A DNA stretch of 64,000 nucleotides. It comes from Solimonas aquatica. GTDB lineage: Bacteria > Pseudomonadota > Gammaproteobacteria > Nevskiales > Nevskiaceae. Positions 41,580-50,224 of this stretch are shown here, one piece after another. The notes under the pieces were generated by a model, which was not told the origin of the DNA, did no database searches, and worked only from the letters and a program-made list of their open reading frames with translations. The stretch lies in NCBI RefSeq assembly GCF_900111015.1, contig NZ_FOFS01000004.1, positions 186,001-250,000 of the forward strand, read 5' to 3'. Position numbers and translations under genes: made by a program. How positions within the stretch are numbered: position 1 is the first letter of the stretch; every line of letters begins with the position of its first letter.

Positions 41580-43769
41580 TCAAGAATTGCTGACGCGGCG
41601 CGGCGTCCAGCGCATCAGCAACAAGGCATTGGCAAGCACGCTGACGCTACTCAGTGCCATAGCCGCGCCGGCAACAACCGGCGACAGCAGCCCGAAGGCG
41701 GCGAGTGGAATGCCTGCCGCGTTGTATACGAAAGCCCAGAACAGATTCTGGCGAATTTTGTGATACGTCCTCCGAGAGATGTCGAGGGCGTCGGCAACCA
41801 GTGCCGGATCACCCCGCATCAGGGTGATGCCAGCAGCCTGCATCGCAACATCGGTGCCGGTCGACATCGCAATGCCCACGTCGGCCGCGGCCAGTGCCGG
41901 TGCATCGTTGATGCCATCGCCAACCATTGCCACGACTCTGCCTTCGCTGCGCAGAGTCGATACGACGTCCACCTTGTCGGCAGGCAACACTTCGGCGCGA
42001 ACCTGCTCGATGCCGAGTTCCTGCGCCACGGTACGGGCCGCGGCTTCGAGGTCGCCGGTGATCATCACCGTCGTGATGTGCTGATCACGAAGTCGCGCGA
42101 TTGCGGTACTTGCACTGGGTTTCGGTGCATCACTGAACGCGAGCAGGCCGATCAGGTGAGGCGATGATCCTGCTTCCGCCAACCACGATAGCGTGCGTCC
42201 TTCTCTCTCAAGCTCAGCGCGTGGACCGTCGAGCCTCTGCATATCCACACCATGCTCCTGCATGAGGCGCGTGCTGCCGAGTTCGTACAACCGACCATCG
42301 ACGGCTGCCGCAATACCGCGTCCCGGCAGTACCCGAACATCAGTCGCCACCACGGAGGTGATCGAGGCTTGCTGCGCGGAAGACAGCGCCGCACGCGCAA
42401 GTGGATGCTCGCTGTTCGACTGAATCGCTGCGACCAGTTTCAGGACATCCGACTCCGCACCCGCCAGCGGGTGGATCGACACCAGTTGCGGATGTCCCGC
42501 AGTCAGCGTGCCCGTCTTGTCGAACGCAACCGTATCGACGCGGTGTGCGATTTCCAGCGCTTCGGCATCTTTGATCAGGATGCCGTGCTTGGCGGCGATA
42601 CCGGTACCCGCCATGATCGCTGCTGGTGTGGCCAAGCCCAAGGCACATGGGCAAGCAATCACGAGTACGGCGACGGCATTGAGCACCGCGGTGCTCCAGT
42701 CACCAGTGAAGAATCCCCAGCCGAGCAGCGTCAGCACTGCAATGCCCAAGACGACCGGAATGAACACCGCAGTGACGCGGTCGACAAGGCGCTGGATCGG
42801 CGCCTTCTTTCCCTGCGCGGTTTCGACCAGGCGGATGATCCGGGCCAGCGTGCTTTCGGCGCCAACGGCAAGCGTACGCAGTAGCAGCACCCCTTCGCCG
42901 TTGACCGCGCCGCCGGTGACCTGTGCGCCGACTTCCTTGGTGACGGGAAGGCTCTCGCCAGTAATCAGCGATTCGTCGACATGGCTGACTCCTTCGACGA
43001 CCTCACCATCGACCGCAATCCGCTCGCCGGGGCGTACGACCACAAAGTCACCAACCCGGACCATTGCTGCCGGCACATCGCATTCGATGCCATCACGACG
43101 GACACGCGCGACTTCGGGGCGTAAGGACTGAAGCGCGCGAATCGCAGCCGTGGTTTGGCGTTTGGCGCGGTTCTCTAGCCATTTACCGAGGAGCACCAGC
43201 GTGATGACGACGGCCGAGGCCTCAAAGTACAGATGCGGCATGCCACTGCTATCGCGCAGAAGCGTGACGACAGACAAGCCGTATGCGGCCGAAGTACCGA
43301 TGGCCACTAGCAGATCCATGCTGCCCGTCTTGGCGAGCAGGGACTTCCAGCCGGCGCGATAGAATCGCGCGCCGAGCCAGAACTGAACCGGCGTGGCCAG
43401 AACCCATTGCGGCCATCCGGGCAGCATGAGGTGTTCGTTGATCAGACTGCCGAGCATCGGCAGCGCCAGCGGTGCCGACAGCAGCGCAGCCAGCGCGACC
43501 GGCCACCACTCGGGCAGGCTTCTTGATGCCGTTGTTGCAGGCATCGGGGCACCACGCTTGTAGCCGGCCTTTTCGATGGCGGCGGCCAGCGGTGCGTCGC
43601 TGACGCCCTCTTGGTGCAGGATCGTGGCACGCTCGGTCGCCAAATTGACCTGCGCTTCGATGACGCCGGGCACGGCATTCAACGCCTTTTCGACCCGACG
43701 GACGCAGGATGCGCAGGTCATGCCTTCGATCAGAAGATCAGTGGTCGTTAGCGGCGAAGGGCTGTCCAT
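41580..43769 (-). CDS. copA: CopA copper-exporting P1B-type ATPase
   Basis: This 729-residue protein has a single N-terminal HMA domain (GMTCASC), copper-type CPC motif ([18 protein letters not shown]), phosphorylation site DKTGTLT, HP motif (SEHPLA) and [10 protein letters not shown] hinge. It moves Cu(I) from the cytoplasm to the periplasm. It leads a long minus-strand operon (cueR, exported proteins, oxidase, cytochrome, DUF411, nuclease-like). Its promoter is divergent to copZ in the 150-bp gap. Confidence 0.93.
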   Translation of the reverse strand: MDSPSPLTTTDLLIEGMTCASCVRRVEKALNAVPGVIEAQVNLATERATILHQEGVSDAPLAAAIEKAGYKRGAPMPATTASRSLPEWWPVALAALLSAPLALPMLGSLINEHLMLPGWPQWVLATPVQFWLGARFYRAGWKSLLAKTGSMDLLVAIGTSAAYGLSVVTLLRDSSGMPHLYFEASAVVITLVLLGKWLENRAKRQTTAAIRALQSLRPEVARVRRDGIECDVPAAMVRVGDFVVVRPGERIAVDGEVVEGVSHVDESLITGESLPVTKEVGAQVTGGAVNGEGVLLLRTLAVGAESTLARIIRLVETAQGKKAPIQRLVDRVTAVFIPVVLGIAVLTLLGWGFFTGDWSTAVLNAVAVLVIACPCALGLATPAAIMAGTGIAAKHGILIKDAEALEIAHRVDTVAFDKTGTLTAGHPQLVSIHPLAGAESDVLKLVAAIQSNSEHPLARAALSSAQQASITSVVATDVRVLPGRGIAAAVDGRLYELGSTRLMQEHGVDMQRLDGPRAELEREGRTLSWLAEAGSSPHLIGLLAFSDAPKPSASTAIARLRDQHITTVMITGDLEAAARTVAQELGIEQVRAEVLPADKVDVVSTLRSEGRVVAMVGDGINDAPALAAADVGIAMSTGTDVAMQAAGITLMRGDPALVADALDISRRTYHKIRQNLFWAFVYNAAGIPLAAFGLLSPVVAGAAMALSSVSVLANALLLMRWTPRRVSNS

Positions 43770-43796
43770 GACGGCTCTCGGTGTTGCAGAGGTTGC

Positions 43797-43827
43797 AGCC
43801 TGATGGTTCCCCCCATGGGAAGGTCAA
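43797..43827 (-). promoter_or_regulatory. CueR-type promoter of copA
   Basis: On the minus strand -35 TTGACC (43,827-43,822), a 19-bp spacer containing TTCCCATGGGGGGAA, and -10 CAGGCT (43,802-43,797). The 19-bp spacer and near-dyad are MerR-class traits. The start codon of copA is 28 bp downstream. Confidence 0.78.
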
Positions 43828-43853
43828 GAATCGACGCTCATTGCCTTGGCAGC

Positions 43854-43884
43854 TTGACCTTTCCACGATGGTAGGGCCCAAGCT
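43854..43884 (+). promoter_or_regulatory. CueR-type promoter of copZ
   Basis: On the plus strand -35 TTGACC (43,854-43,859), a 19-bp spacer (begins TTTCCACGATGG and ends AGGGCC) and -10 CAAGCT (43,879-43,884). It points to the copZ gene 35 bp away. Its back-to-back placement with the copA promoter allows both to be controlled together. Confidence 0.68.
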
Positions 43885-43919
43885 TATTTCACGATCCAGC
43901 TGACCACAGGAGCATCACG

Positions 43920-44111
43920 ATGTATGAGTTCGAAGTGAAGGACATGAACTGCAATCATTGCGTGCAGTCCGTCACGCGCGCCATCCAAAGTCAGGACCCG
44001 GGCGCAAAGGTGTCGATCGATTTGGCGACCAAGCGGGTCAAAGTTGAATCGCAGGCTGACGAAACTGCGATCAGACGGGCGCTGGCGGACGCTGACTATC
44101 CCGCAACGTGA
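43920..44111 (+). CDS. copZ: CopZ-like copper chaperone (single HMA domain)
   Basis: This 63-residue protein is one heavy-metal-associated domain: MYEFEVKDMNCNHCVQSVTRAIQ with the metal motif CNHC, KVSIDLATKRVKVES, and ALADADYPAT. It delivers Cu(I) to CopA. It is alone on the plus strand and divergent to copA. The sequence after it is degenerate with no obvious gene. Confidence 0.88.
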   Translation: MYEFEVKDMNCNHCVQSVTRAIQSQDPGAKVSIDLATKRVKVESQADETAIRRALADADYPAT

Positions 44112-44176
44112 ACTGGGCCACGAAAAAGGTTCAGTGAACTTCCCCATAGGGAATCGCGATTTGCGCCGGCAGCGCT

Positions 44177-44440
44177 TCATCCAAGCGCTGCAGAGGGTCC
44201 TTCGCGAACGTCGCGCTCATGACGGCAAAGCGCCATTGGAGCGAGCGTATGCGGGCAATTCTTTGCGCGGGTAATCCTCAACGGGATCAAACTTTGTTGC
44301 CCCGGCGCATCCGCAGACTTTTCCAAAGCCTTTAAGAAGACCGTCTTTCCTGCCTCGTTCATTCCGACAAGCACGGTCTGCTGCTCGTCGAGCGTAATAG
44401 ACTGTTCCGCATTAATTGAGCGGAACGGATAGCAACAGGC
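44177..44440 (-). pseudogene. P-loop (OLD/AAA-type) ATPase remnant
   Basis: On the minus strand an open frame reads PFRSINAEQSITLDEQQTV then LVGMNEAGKTVFLKALEKS, with Walker A GMNEAGKT: the N-terminal of an AAA/OLD-type ATPase. It becomes unrelated after KS (around 44,322), and the frame also lacks a start upstream (a stop lies just before 44,440). So both ends are lost. It marks the right edge of the metal cassette. The 3' remainder is not found in the window. Confidence 0.6.
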
Positions 44441-44476
44441 TTATCAGGCAGGACCAAACTTCGTTTTCTTGAACAA

Positions 44477-44746
44477 CTACCGCTGCACAAGCCATGGCTT
44501 GACATAGAGCCAGTAAATTACAACGCATGATAAGAGCAGCACGATCAACGCTATGAACGGCTTGACCGTCTGTAAGGGTTCGGTCCAGAAGCTCGGCCAC
44601 AGCGAGAGCAACAGCGTGACGAACAGAAGACCGAAAAAGGCGAGCTGCACGCCGCCCACAATGCGACCCAACGGTTTGCGGTCAGCAGTACCCCGAAAAT
44701 TGTTTTGCGCAATTGCCGGTGTAATGGAAGAGCCAAATCTCTGCAT
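44477..44746 (-). CDS. Small two-helix membrane protein, unknown
   Basis: This open frame of 89 residues has two clear membrane helices (LAFFGLLFVTLLLSLWPSFW and FIALIVLLLSCVVIYWLYV) and a short basic C-terminus. There is no clear ribosome site at the ATG, and the start could be a little later. The preceding sequence upstream of it reads as another open frame in a different phase (KRRLDKYLTKYDLTDAEIWLF), so a frameshifted larger gene is possible. No family recognised. Confidence 0.4.
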   Translation of the reverse strand: MQRFGSSITPAIAQNNFRGTADRKPLGRIVGGVQLAFFGLLFVTLLLSLWPSFWTEPLQTVKPFIALIVLLLSCVVIYWLYVKPWLVQR

Positions 44747-44806
44747 CGGTCAGGTCGTACTTCGTCAAATATTTGTCGAGGCGCCGCTTACCGCCGACAG
44801 CCGCAC

Positions 44807-45094
44807 CTAACGCGACCGCTTCGGCCCACTTTCCAGTGTCTGCAGGATGAGAGGCTGAGCGTCGCGCAGCGGCATCAGCAATACGTGGGCGGGTACCCCT
44901 ATGGCTTTTGCGAGCGCTGCCACCGAATCGACAGTCGCGGCGGCCTCCGCTCGTTCGAGTGCGCCAATCCCGGTCCGATGCAGCCCAGCCAGCTCCGCCA
45001 ACTGTTCTTGGCTCCAGCGGCGCATAGCCCGGGCATAGCGGACGTTCTCAGCCACAACCTCACGAATTTTGGAGTCGCTGCTCTTTTTTGGCAT
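44807..45094 (-). CDS. XRE-family transcriptional regulator
   Basis: From ATG 45,094 this is a 95-residue protein: IREVVAENVRYARAMRRWSQEQLAELAGLHRTGIGALERAEAAATVDSVAALAKAIGVPAHVLL is a classic XRE helix-turn-helix. The frame is open a little further upstream (ATG 45,112, 45,133) with no better ribosome site. It is divergent from the lipoprotein gene at 45,249. Controller proteins of restriction-modification systems and phage repressors look like this; its targets are unknown. Confidence 0.82.
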   Translation of the reverse strand: MPKKSSDSKIREVVAENVRYARAMRRWSQEQLAELAGLHRTGIGALERAEAAATVDSVAALAKAIGVPAHVLLMPLRDAQPLILQTLESGPKRSR

Positions 45095-45248
45095 GCGGGA
45101 AGCGTCCCGCATGCAAAACCATCCTATCCACATATATAACAGTTCATTTAGAATAGTTTACTATTCATTATGCGGATTGGCGTCATTTCCGACCCCTCTT
45201 TCGCACTCGTGTGAACCGGCTTTGTCTCGTCTCGATTGGGGGTGCCCA

Positions 45249-46214
45249 TTGCGTCTGTACTGCGCCGCTTCTCTTCTTCTCTCGATCTTGCTTGCTGCAT
45301 GCGGTGCAGGTGCCCCGGTCAAAGCGCCGGTCCCGGTTCAGGCTGCGCTGCCGACGCCACCAGACGAGAACTATCACCATCTGAACTTTGACCAGAAACT
45401 CGACTACCTCGCGGCGCTGCTGCAGTTTCGCGCGGGCGCGAGCTTGCGCGCGGATCAGGCATCGGCGGATCAGGAGATGAGACGCGTATTGAGCGCGATG
45501 TCCCTCGATGAGCGGGGGTACACGGCCGCGGGCGTCTACTTGCTGTTGCTACGCGGTCCGGGACGGCCGCCGTCGAACGTCGAGCGCACGCCGTGGGAAA
45601 AGGACCTGCTGGCAGTGGCACAGAATGACCCGGTGCTGACAGGTGCCATCGCGCGGCGGAACTTCGTGCCGTTCCCCTTGTTCCAGTGGAACACCGACAG
45701 CATCAATTCATTCCAGGACAGCCTGAAGCAATCTCTGATCTTCGATGCCACGCATGGCAATGCCCAAGCCTGCTCGGCTTTGGCCAATCTCGATTACAAA
45801 ACACTTTCAGACCAAGCGTTCAAGCGTGAGACATGCGCTGGTGTGCCCGGCGCTCCGCCGATATATCGCGTCGAAGCCCAAGCATGGGCTCAAGCGCGGC
45901 AAAGGACGGCCCAGATCGATCAGGCGGAACGGGCCGATGCACTCAAGCTGGCGCAGTACTGCGCGTCTGTCGGCGTTCCCGTCACTTCATTCAACAATAT
46001 CGATCGCGGGCGCTCTCAGGAGCGCGCACTCACGGCCGATCAGTTGCCGGATCGTAATCTGCTCAGAACGAATCCAATCCAATTTTCAGAAGATGTGGCA
46101 GATAACCTATCCAGAAGCGCAGAGCTTCAGAAGCTCTGGACCGGCAGCATGATCACGCCCATCCTGACGCCAAGAACGTTCAAATCGATGGCCCGTCCGA
46201 TGTGCGGCGGCTGA
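45249..46214 (+). CDS. Lipoprotein of unknown function
   Basis: The TTG at 45,249 (ribosome site GGGGGTG) gives 321 residues starting with a clean lipoprotein signal (CAASLLLSILLAAC). The mature protein is soluble with no known domain; motifs include NYHHLNFDQKLDYLAALLQF, FPLFQWNTDSINSFQDSL and two cysteine-bearing helices (AQACSALANLDY, KRETCAGVPG). The frame is open further upstream, but those residues are not signal-like. It ends 8 bp before the convergent gene at 46,223. Not recognised. Confidence 0.62.
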   Translation: MRLYCAASLLLSILLAACGAGAPVKAPVPVQAALPTPPDENYHHLNFDQKLDYLAALLQFRAGASLRADQASADQEMRRVLSAMSLDERGYTAAGVYLLLLRGPGRPPSNVERTPWEKDLLAVAQNDPVLTGAIARRNFVPFPLFQWNTDSINSFQDSLKQSLIFDATHGNAQACSALANLDYKTLSDQAFKRETCAGVPGAPPIYRVEAQAWAQARQRTAQIDQAERADALKLAQYCASVGVPVTSFNNIDRGRSQERALTADQLPDRNLLRTNPIQFSEDVADNLSRSAELQKLWTGSMITPILTPRTFKSMARPMCGG

Positions 46215-46222
46215 GCGTTAAA

Positions 46223-46774
46223 TCAACCGGTCACACGAAGATCGAGGAAGCTCGCGAACTCCATCATTGGGCGATCCAGCCAGAAAACCTGCTTGCGGAT
46301 GATGTCGGCGCGGACCAGAACAATGAGCTGAACGCGGCGTTCGAATTCGACAACGGCGGCGCGCAGCGCGCCGTAGATGTTGTCGGCCTTGTCGGGCACC
46401 GCTTCGAGGTGGTCGATCGGGCCGACGATCAGGACGAAGTCGTCGTCCGAGTACCCGACGACGGCATTGAATAGGCGCTTGAAGGCAAGTGCCGGATGAT
46501 CGGTCGTTGGCCGGACAGGTGGCTCACCATCGACCACCGCGAACAATGCAGTTCCGATTTTCCACAGTACATCTTCAGCATCCACGCCACTGAGATCGGC
46601 GGCTACCACTGTCATGCCCGCGGGCTCGGCTGTGGTCCGGATGCGATCAATGATCGGCGCTACAGGATGTAGTCCAATCTGCAGCGCGACATGAGGGCGC
46701 GGCAGCTCGCGGAAGTCCAGAATCTGATCGCCCAGGCCGTCTAGCGTGGTAAGGCGCGTACTCAGCAGGGTCAT
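46223..46774 (-). CDS. Unknown soluble protein
   Basis: This 183-residue open frame has alternating beta/alpha segments (TVVAADLSGVDAEDVLWKIGTALFAVVDG; DDFVLIVGPIDHLEAVPDKADNIYGALRAAVVEFERRVQLIVLVRADIIRK), suggesting a Rossmann- or P-loop-like core without a recognisable nucleotide motif. It is 14 bp downstream of the TM2-domain gene on the same strand, so they are likely co-transcribed. No function assigned. Confidence 0.55.
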   Translation of the reverse strand: MTLLSTRLTTLDGLGDQILDFRELPRPHVALQIGLHPVAPIIDRIRTTAEPAGMTVVAADLSGVDAEDVLWKIGTALFAVVDGEPPVRPTTDHPALAFKRLFNAVVGYSDDDFVLIVGPIDHLEAVPDKADNIYGALRAAVVEFERRVQLIVLVRADIIRKQVFWLDRPMMEFASFLDLRVTG

Positions 46775-46788
46775 ACCATGCCTCCTGA

Positions 46789-47412
46789 TCAGGGTTCCCA
46801 GGGCTTGAACGGACTGTCGTCTATGCCGCGATGCGTATCGTCCGCGTTCCGGCCGAATGCGTCATCGTCACGATGCCAGTGACTCAGATCGTCCTGCTCG
46901 AATCCGGTTCCGTAGAAGTGTCCGCCGGCATCGATGCCCCCGATACCGCCGAGCATCAGCAGGCCGGTGGCAGGATTGATCACCGGTGCTTCGTCTGACC
47001 ACCGTTCGGACTCGGCGCGGGGTGTTCCGTATGCGGGGTCGTATACGTCAACCTTCCACTCCCTGCGCAGTCGATCGACATCGCGATAGTCCAGTCTGAG
47101 GAAATGATCCTTCTGTACAGTGTAGAGACGTTGATGTCGCCGGCGCTCGGTGTACCGACCGCGGCCATATCGGCGCTCGAATTCGATGTCGGACAGCCGA
47201 ATCCATCGGATCGCATCGATCACGCCGACATAGAGCGAGATGCCGAAGAGCCCGAGGCCGACATAAAGAAATCCGCGGCGGAATCGTCCCAGGTAAAACC
47301 ACTGAAGGCCAAGCACGCCAAAGAACAGAGCCAAGCCCATCGCGATCCAGCGCCGGCTCACTGCAATGTCTCCGGCGACGTGACCGATGTGGCGAGAACG
47401 CGGCATCGGCAC
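46789..47412 (-). CDS. TM2-domain membrane protein with hydrophilic C-terminal region
   Basis: This 207-residue protein has a TM2-type segment LALFFGVLGLQWFYLGRFRRGFLYVGLGLFGISLYVGVIDAIRWI with two helices and the GLQWFYLGR turn, followed by a hydrophilic region with VINPATGLLMLGGIGGIDAGGHFYGTGF near the end. The latter Asn-Pro-Ala-Thr-Gly...Gly pattern recurs in unknown proteins of mobile elements, as far as I recall. It follows a 57-residue gene after 3 bp. Function unknown. Confidence 0.65.
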   Translation of the reverse strand: MPMPRSRHIGHVAGDIAVSRRWIAMGLALFFGVLGLQWFYLGRFRRGFLYVGLGLFGISLYVGVIDAIRWIRLSDIEFERRYGRGRYTERRRHQRLYTVQKDHFLRLDYRDVDRLRREWKVDVYDPAYGTPRAESERWSDEAPVINPATGLLMLGGIGGIDAGGHFYGTGFEQDDLSHWHRDDDAFGRNADDTHRGIDDSPFKPWEP

Positions 47413-47415
47413 AAA

Positions 47416-47589
47416 CTAAAGAAGAGAGAGTTGGCCATAGCGAGCCGCCTCCGCCGCCGTCAGCCGGACAGGTGAAAAGCTCCGAAACCGCTGTACGATG
47501 GCTGGGCGGTAAACGACGATCACGATCGGGCGCCGAAACAGGCGAACAGCCAATCGCAGTGCGGATACAAGAATCTGAAATAGCTTCAT
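47416..47589 (-). CDS. Small 57-aa basic protein upstream of the TM2 gene
   Basis: This short open frame starts at ATG 47,589 with an excellent ribosome site (GGAGG, 5-6 bases ahead) and ends 3 bp before the TM2 gene start. The peptide is 57 residues, hydrophobic and basic at its N-terminus (MKLFQILVSALRLAVRLFRRPIVIVVY), perhaps membrane-associated. Tight spacing suggests translational coupling. It has no recognised family. Confidence 0.55.
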   Translation of the reverse strand: MKLFQILVSALRLAVRLFRRPIVIVVYRPAIVQRFRSFSPVRLTAAEAARYGQLSLL

Positions 47590-47842
47590 GAGGCCTCCGG
47601 ATGGCTCTCGCGCGGAAGGTGGCGCGAGATGTCAACGGCGGCCGGGAGGCCCGTGGGAGGCTGGGGTCAAGTATCGACGCGGAGCGCGCCGCTATTGGCG
47701 GCGCCGTCGGCTCGTGGCGTAGCCGCGAGGCGTCGGACGGCACTTGATGCCAGCCAGCGTTCGTGTGGAACGCGCGAATGAGCGTGCCCGCGCTCCCTAC
47801 ACTTTGCCGTATGACACGAGAGCTGTGCCAGCGGCAGCGCGA
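47590..47842. other. Short gap without a recognised gene
   Basis: About 250 bases upstream of the 57-aa gene. It has no convincing open frame and probably contains the promoter for that gene cluster. No palindrome stands out. Confidence 0.35.
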
Positions 47843-48145
47843 CTATAGAAGCGGGTTTGATGTGGCTTGCGCCTTTGACAGTAAGCGGCGTGCGTGCAGC
47901 GCATGATGGCGAGCGATCAGGATCGTGTATCCGTTGAGCCAGGCCACCAGCATCACGATGTACAGAACCGGAACTAGATCTGGAAACGCAGCCAGAAACT
48001 CGGAGCCTGACAGCAGCACCGGCCCTGCAAGACAGGTCACGATGCTCGCCAGTGCCAGCGGGTTCGCGGCCTTCTCGTATTTCTCAAGACACTTGATGGC
48101 ACGCTCGACCTCCTGTGCCGATGGCGTGTGCTGACTGTCGTTCAT
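47843..48145 (-). CDS. Small two-helix membrane protein, unknown
   Basis: From ATG 48,145 (ribosome site GGGGGATG) this is 100 residues: a helical N-terminus (QEVERAIKCLEKYEKAANP) then two membrane helices (LALASIVTCLAGPVLLSGSEFLAAF and LVPVLYIVMLVAWLNGYTIL) and a basic tail. It is a typical island hypothetical. No homolog recognised. Confidence 0.6.
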   Translation of the reverse strand: MNDSQHTPSAQEVERAIKCLEKYEKAANPLALASIVTCLAGPVLLSGSEFLAAFPDLVPVLYIVMLVAWLNGYTILIARHHALHARRLLSKAQATSNPLL

Positions 48146-48274
48146 GGCATCCCCCTTTGCTCCGAAGACCAAGCGTGATTGCGTCATGCTCAGATTCGCA
48201 GCCGTGGGAATAGTTGCCATTGAAGCGAGCGCAAGCCCCTGCCCGGAAGCCCAGGCAGGGGCTGCTCGTCGCCA

Positions 48275-48592
48275 TCAAGCAGGCTGTGTACCGAAATACC
48301 AGCCTTCAAGATCGGGGCAACCCGACTCGTCGCGAAAGTCATCCACCCACTGCTTCAGGCGCTTCTTGTACGGGACCTCCCAGTGGGTGAAATGCGCGGC
48401 CCACTCCAGAAAATTCTTGGCTTCGCGGTCCGTGCGGAAGGTCACTGAATAGCGCGTCTTCTTGTACGTGAAGTGCGCGCGATATGACACGGCGCCGTTG
48501 CGGCGCTTCACTTCGCGGAAGCCGCCGACAGGCTTCTCTTCGCCCGGATCGAAGGCATACGGATTGGGGAAATCGGCGTTGAACTGGTTCAT
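48275..48592 (-). CDS. Small protein with arm-binding (integrase N-terminal-like) beta region
   Basis: This 105-residue protein has GGFREVKRRNGAVSYRAHFTYKKTRYSVTFRTDREAKNFLEW, a three-strand plus helix pattern like AP2/arm-binding domains of tyrosine integrases (YRA...GKRYS.TF.T..EA). It has no catalytic domain. It may bind island DNA, for instance as a recombination accessory factor. It is 41 bp downstream of the 69-residue gene on the same strand. Function inferred by pattern only. Confidence 0.55.
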   Translation of the reverse strand: MNQFNADFPNPYAFDPGEEKPVGGFREVKRRNGAVSYRAHFTYKKTRYSVTFRTDREAKNFLEWAAHFTHWEVPYKKRLKQWVDDFRDESGCPDLEGWYFGTQPA

Positions 48593-48633
48593 TGGGTGTC
48601 TCCAGATTTCGCGTGAATAGGATGGAGCGTCGG

Positions 48634-48843
48634 CTAAGCCGACGCTCCGTTGTCGCGCAACAGGTTCTCGGCACGGGCCACCTGCATAACCAACGAATCG
48701 ACGAGTCCAGCGCTCACATCAAATTCGTAACCGTACTGGGCCGCGAGCTTTTCGAGCTTGAGCATGCGGTCATGCAGAGCCTGATCGACCTGCAGCGTGA
48801 CCTTGTACGGCACCAGAACCACCTTCTTCTTCAGAAGAGCCAT
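48634..48843 (-). CDS. Small 69-aa protein, possible DNA-binding
   Basis: From ATG 48,843 (ribosome site GGAG) this encodes MALLKKKVVLVPYKVTLQVDQALHDRM..., with a basic start and helices of ribbon-helix-helix or coiled-coil type (LKLEKLAAQYGYEF; LVDSLVMQVARAENLL). It overlaps the end of the 317-residue gene by 74 bases in another frame. Small accessory proteins of relaxosomes or partition systems look similar, but no family is assigned. Confidence 0.55.
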   Translation of the reverse strand: MALLKKKVVLVPYKVTLQVDQALHDRMLKLEKLAAQYGYEFDVSAGLVDSLVMQVARAENLLRDNGASA

Positions 48844-49723
48844 TGGATATCTCCATAAACATCGATTGAGTGAATTGCATTCGGGGTTCAGCTCCGGCCA
48901 GAAGTGCCCTCGACGCTGCCATCGCTCGGGCCTTGTCGTCGGCGTCTTGCTGCCGGAGTTGTTCCACCAGCGAGAACAGTGTTCCGTCGCGGTACACGGT
49001 GACCCGGGGCATGTACGGCAGCATGGCTGGCAGCGGCGAGACATACGCCGCGGACTTGTGCTGCTTGCGGAATGCGGCCTCGGCCAGCGCGGCGAGTTGG
49101 GCGATGTCGTCGCGGACGCCGGAGAACATCGGGCTGCGCAACAGCGGCTCGATCTCCTTGCGTAGCGCGGTGTTGCCGATTCTCGCGGCCTGCTCCAGTC
49201 GAAGCTGCCATTGGCGATAGGTTTCGACGGTCAGGCGCCAAGTCCAGACACGCTTCTGGCTCTTCTTCTTGCGCGGATCGCGGACCGGCTGGTGTTGCAC
49301 GAGGCGGTAATGGCCCAGCCAGGTCAGCGGGATGCGATGGCCATCCTTCATCTTCTCTCGCTGGTGGATCAGGTCAGCGAACGGCTGATCGGTGAGCAGT
49401 TCGCCGGTCAGTGGATCGACGGCATGCCGCCCGCGCGTGGCCACGAGAAACCACTGGATGTAGCCGGTTTTTGATCCATCCGGAAACATCACGAGATAGG
49501 CATTGGCGCGACCCTTGGCCTGAGCGACGGCCCGCTGGCCGGGGCTCAGGTCGATCGGATACAACGCCCTCATCTTGGCCAGAAACCCGGCGGCCTTCTC
49601 ATAGTGAACGGAGCCGGTATTCCAATAGTGATAGCCGGTGGCAGCCAGGGTCTGCAGATACGACATGGCGGCAGCGCGGTGCTGCGGGATCAGAAAATCG
49701 GCATCGGTGGCGATCGCTTTCAT
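48770..49723 (-). CDS. Unknown 317-residue island protein
   Basis: This 317-residue protein has no known domain. It is basic in parts (RDPRKKKSQKRVWTWRLTVETYRQWQLRLEQAARIG), with conserved-looking pieces near the start (YLQTLAATGYHYWNTGSVHYEKAAGFLAKM, then GYIQWFLVATRGRHAVDPLTGE) and a Ser/Gly-rich tail. It could be a helper for the element's replication or transfer, being the first gene of the cluster with the 69- and 105-residue genes. No function is asserted. Confidence 0.62.
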   Translation of the reverse strand: MKAIATDADFLIPQHRAAAMSYLQTLAATGYHYWNTGSVHYEKAAGFLAKMRALYPIDLSPGQRAVAQAKGRANAYLVMFPDGSKTGYIQWFLVATRGRHAVDPLTGELLTDQPFADLIHQREKMKDGHRIPLTWLGHYRLVQHQPVRDPRKKKSQKRVWTWRLTVETYRQWQLRLEQAARIGNTALRKEIEPLLRSPMFSGVRDDIAQLAALAEAAFRKQHKSAAYVSPLPAMLPYMPRVTVYRDGTLFSLVEQLRQQDADDKARAMAASRALLAGAEPRMQFTQSMFMEISNGSSEEEGGSGAVQGHAAGRSGSA

Positions 49724-50224
49724 CGCGGTCTAACTCCTTGATTGCGTGAATTCGCTTCTCTGTTCCAGCGACGAACTAATAGAAGCTCCTATTCACCACA
49801 GTGTTCGGAGGCGGTACGCCGACCCAGCCGATGCTGGGTCGGCGTACCGCCTTGCGACTGCGGATGGCATCCAAGGAGGGCGAGAAATAGCGGCCCGTAC
49901 AGTGTGTGGTTCGCGATTGCCGATTCGGCAGGCCTCGCCGGAGAGGCGATGTACCGGCGCCGAACACTGTCTGGTTAGCGCCGAGGTGTTGGCGCACCCC
50001 GATGCTTCCGGAATCCGGAGGTATCACAGGGTGACAACGCCGACGCAGCCCGAACTTCAAGGGAAATCGACGTCCACACACTGTACAGACGCTGATTTCC
50101 AGCCCATCCGGCATGGAGGCATCGGGGTGCGCCAACACCACGTCGTCGAGCAGGACCCCACGCCAATGGGGAAGTCGTTAGCGCGCAGTGCCGGGAAACT
50201 CGCTTGCTGCGTGCATTGAGGGGG
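49724..50224. other. Non-coding stretch rich in long inverted repeats
   Basis: About 500 bases with no gene. It contains a perfect 20-bp hairpin with a 4-base loop (49,809-49,852), a 21-bp inverted repeat (49,985-50,005 with 50,119-50,139), a 13-bp one (49,897-49,909 with 50,074-50,086), and four copies of ACAGTGTNNGG, two in each direction (49,798, 49,899, then 49,960-49,970 and 50,074-50,084 inverted). The copy order is nested and symmetric. It may be recombination sites, a MITE-like relic or part of the RNA locus that follows. Confidence 0.6.
49809..49852. repeat. Perfect 20-bp hairpin
   Basis: Two 20-base arms (starting AGGCGGTACGCC and ending GGCGTACCGCCT) enclose the loop CGAT with no mismatch. 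Long perfect hairpins of this kind are cleavage or recombination substrates. No T-run follows, so it is unlikely to be a terminator. Confidence 0.8.

Noticed and set aside
44134-44160. Another CueR-like site (ACTTCCCCATAGGGAA) after copZ
   Set aside because: There is a partial dyad but no -35/-10 pair with 19-bp spacing and no gene downstream.
49798-50184. Integron attC-like cassette sites
   Set aside because: The repeats are perfect palindromes without the unpaired bases of attC, GTTAGCGC does not match GTTRRRY, and no integron integrase is present.
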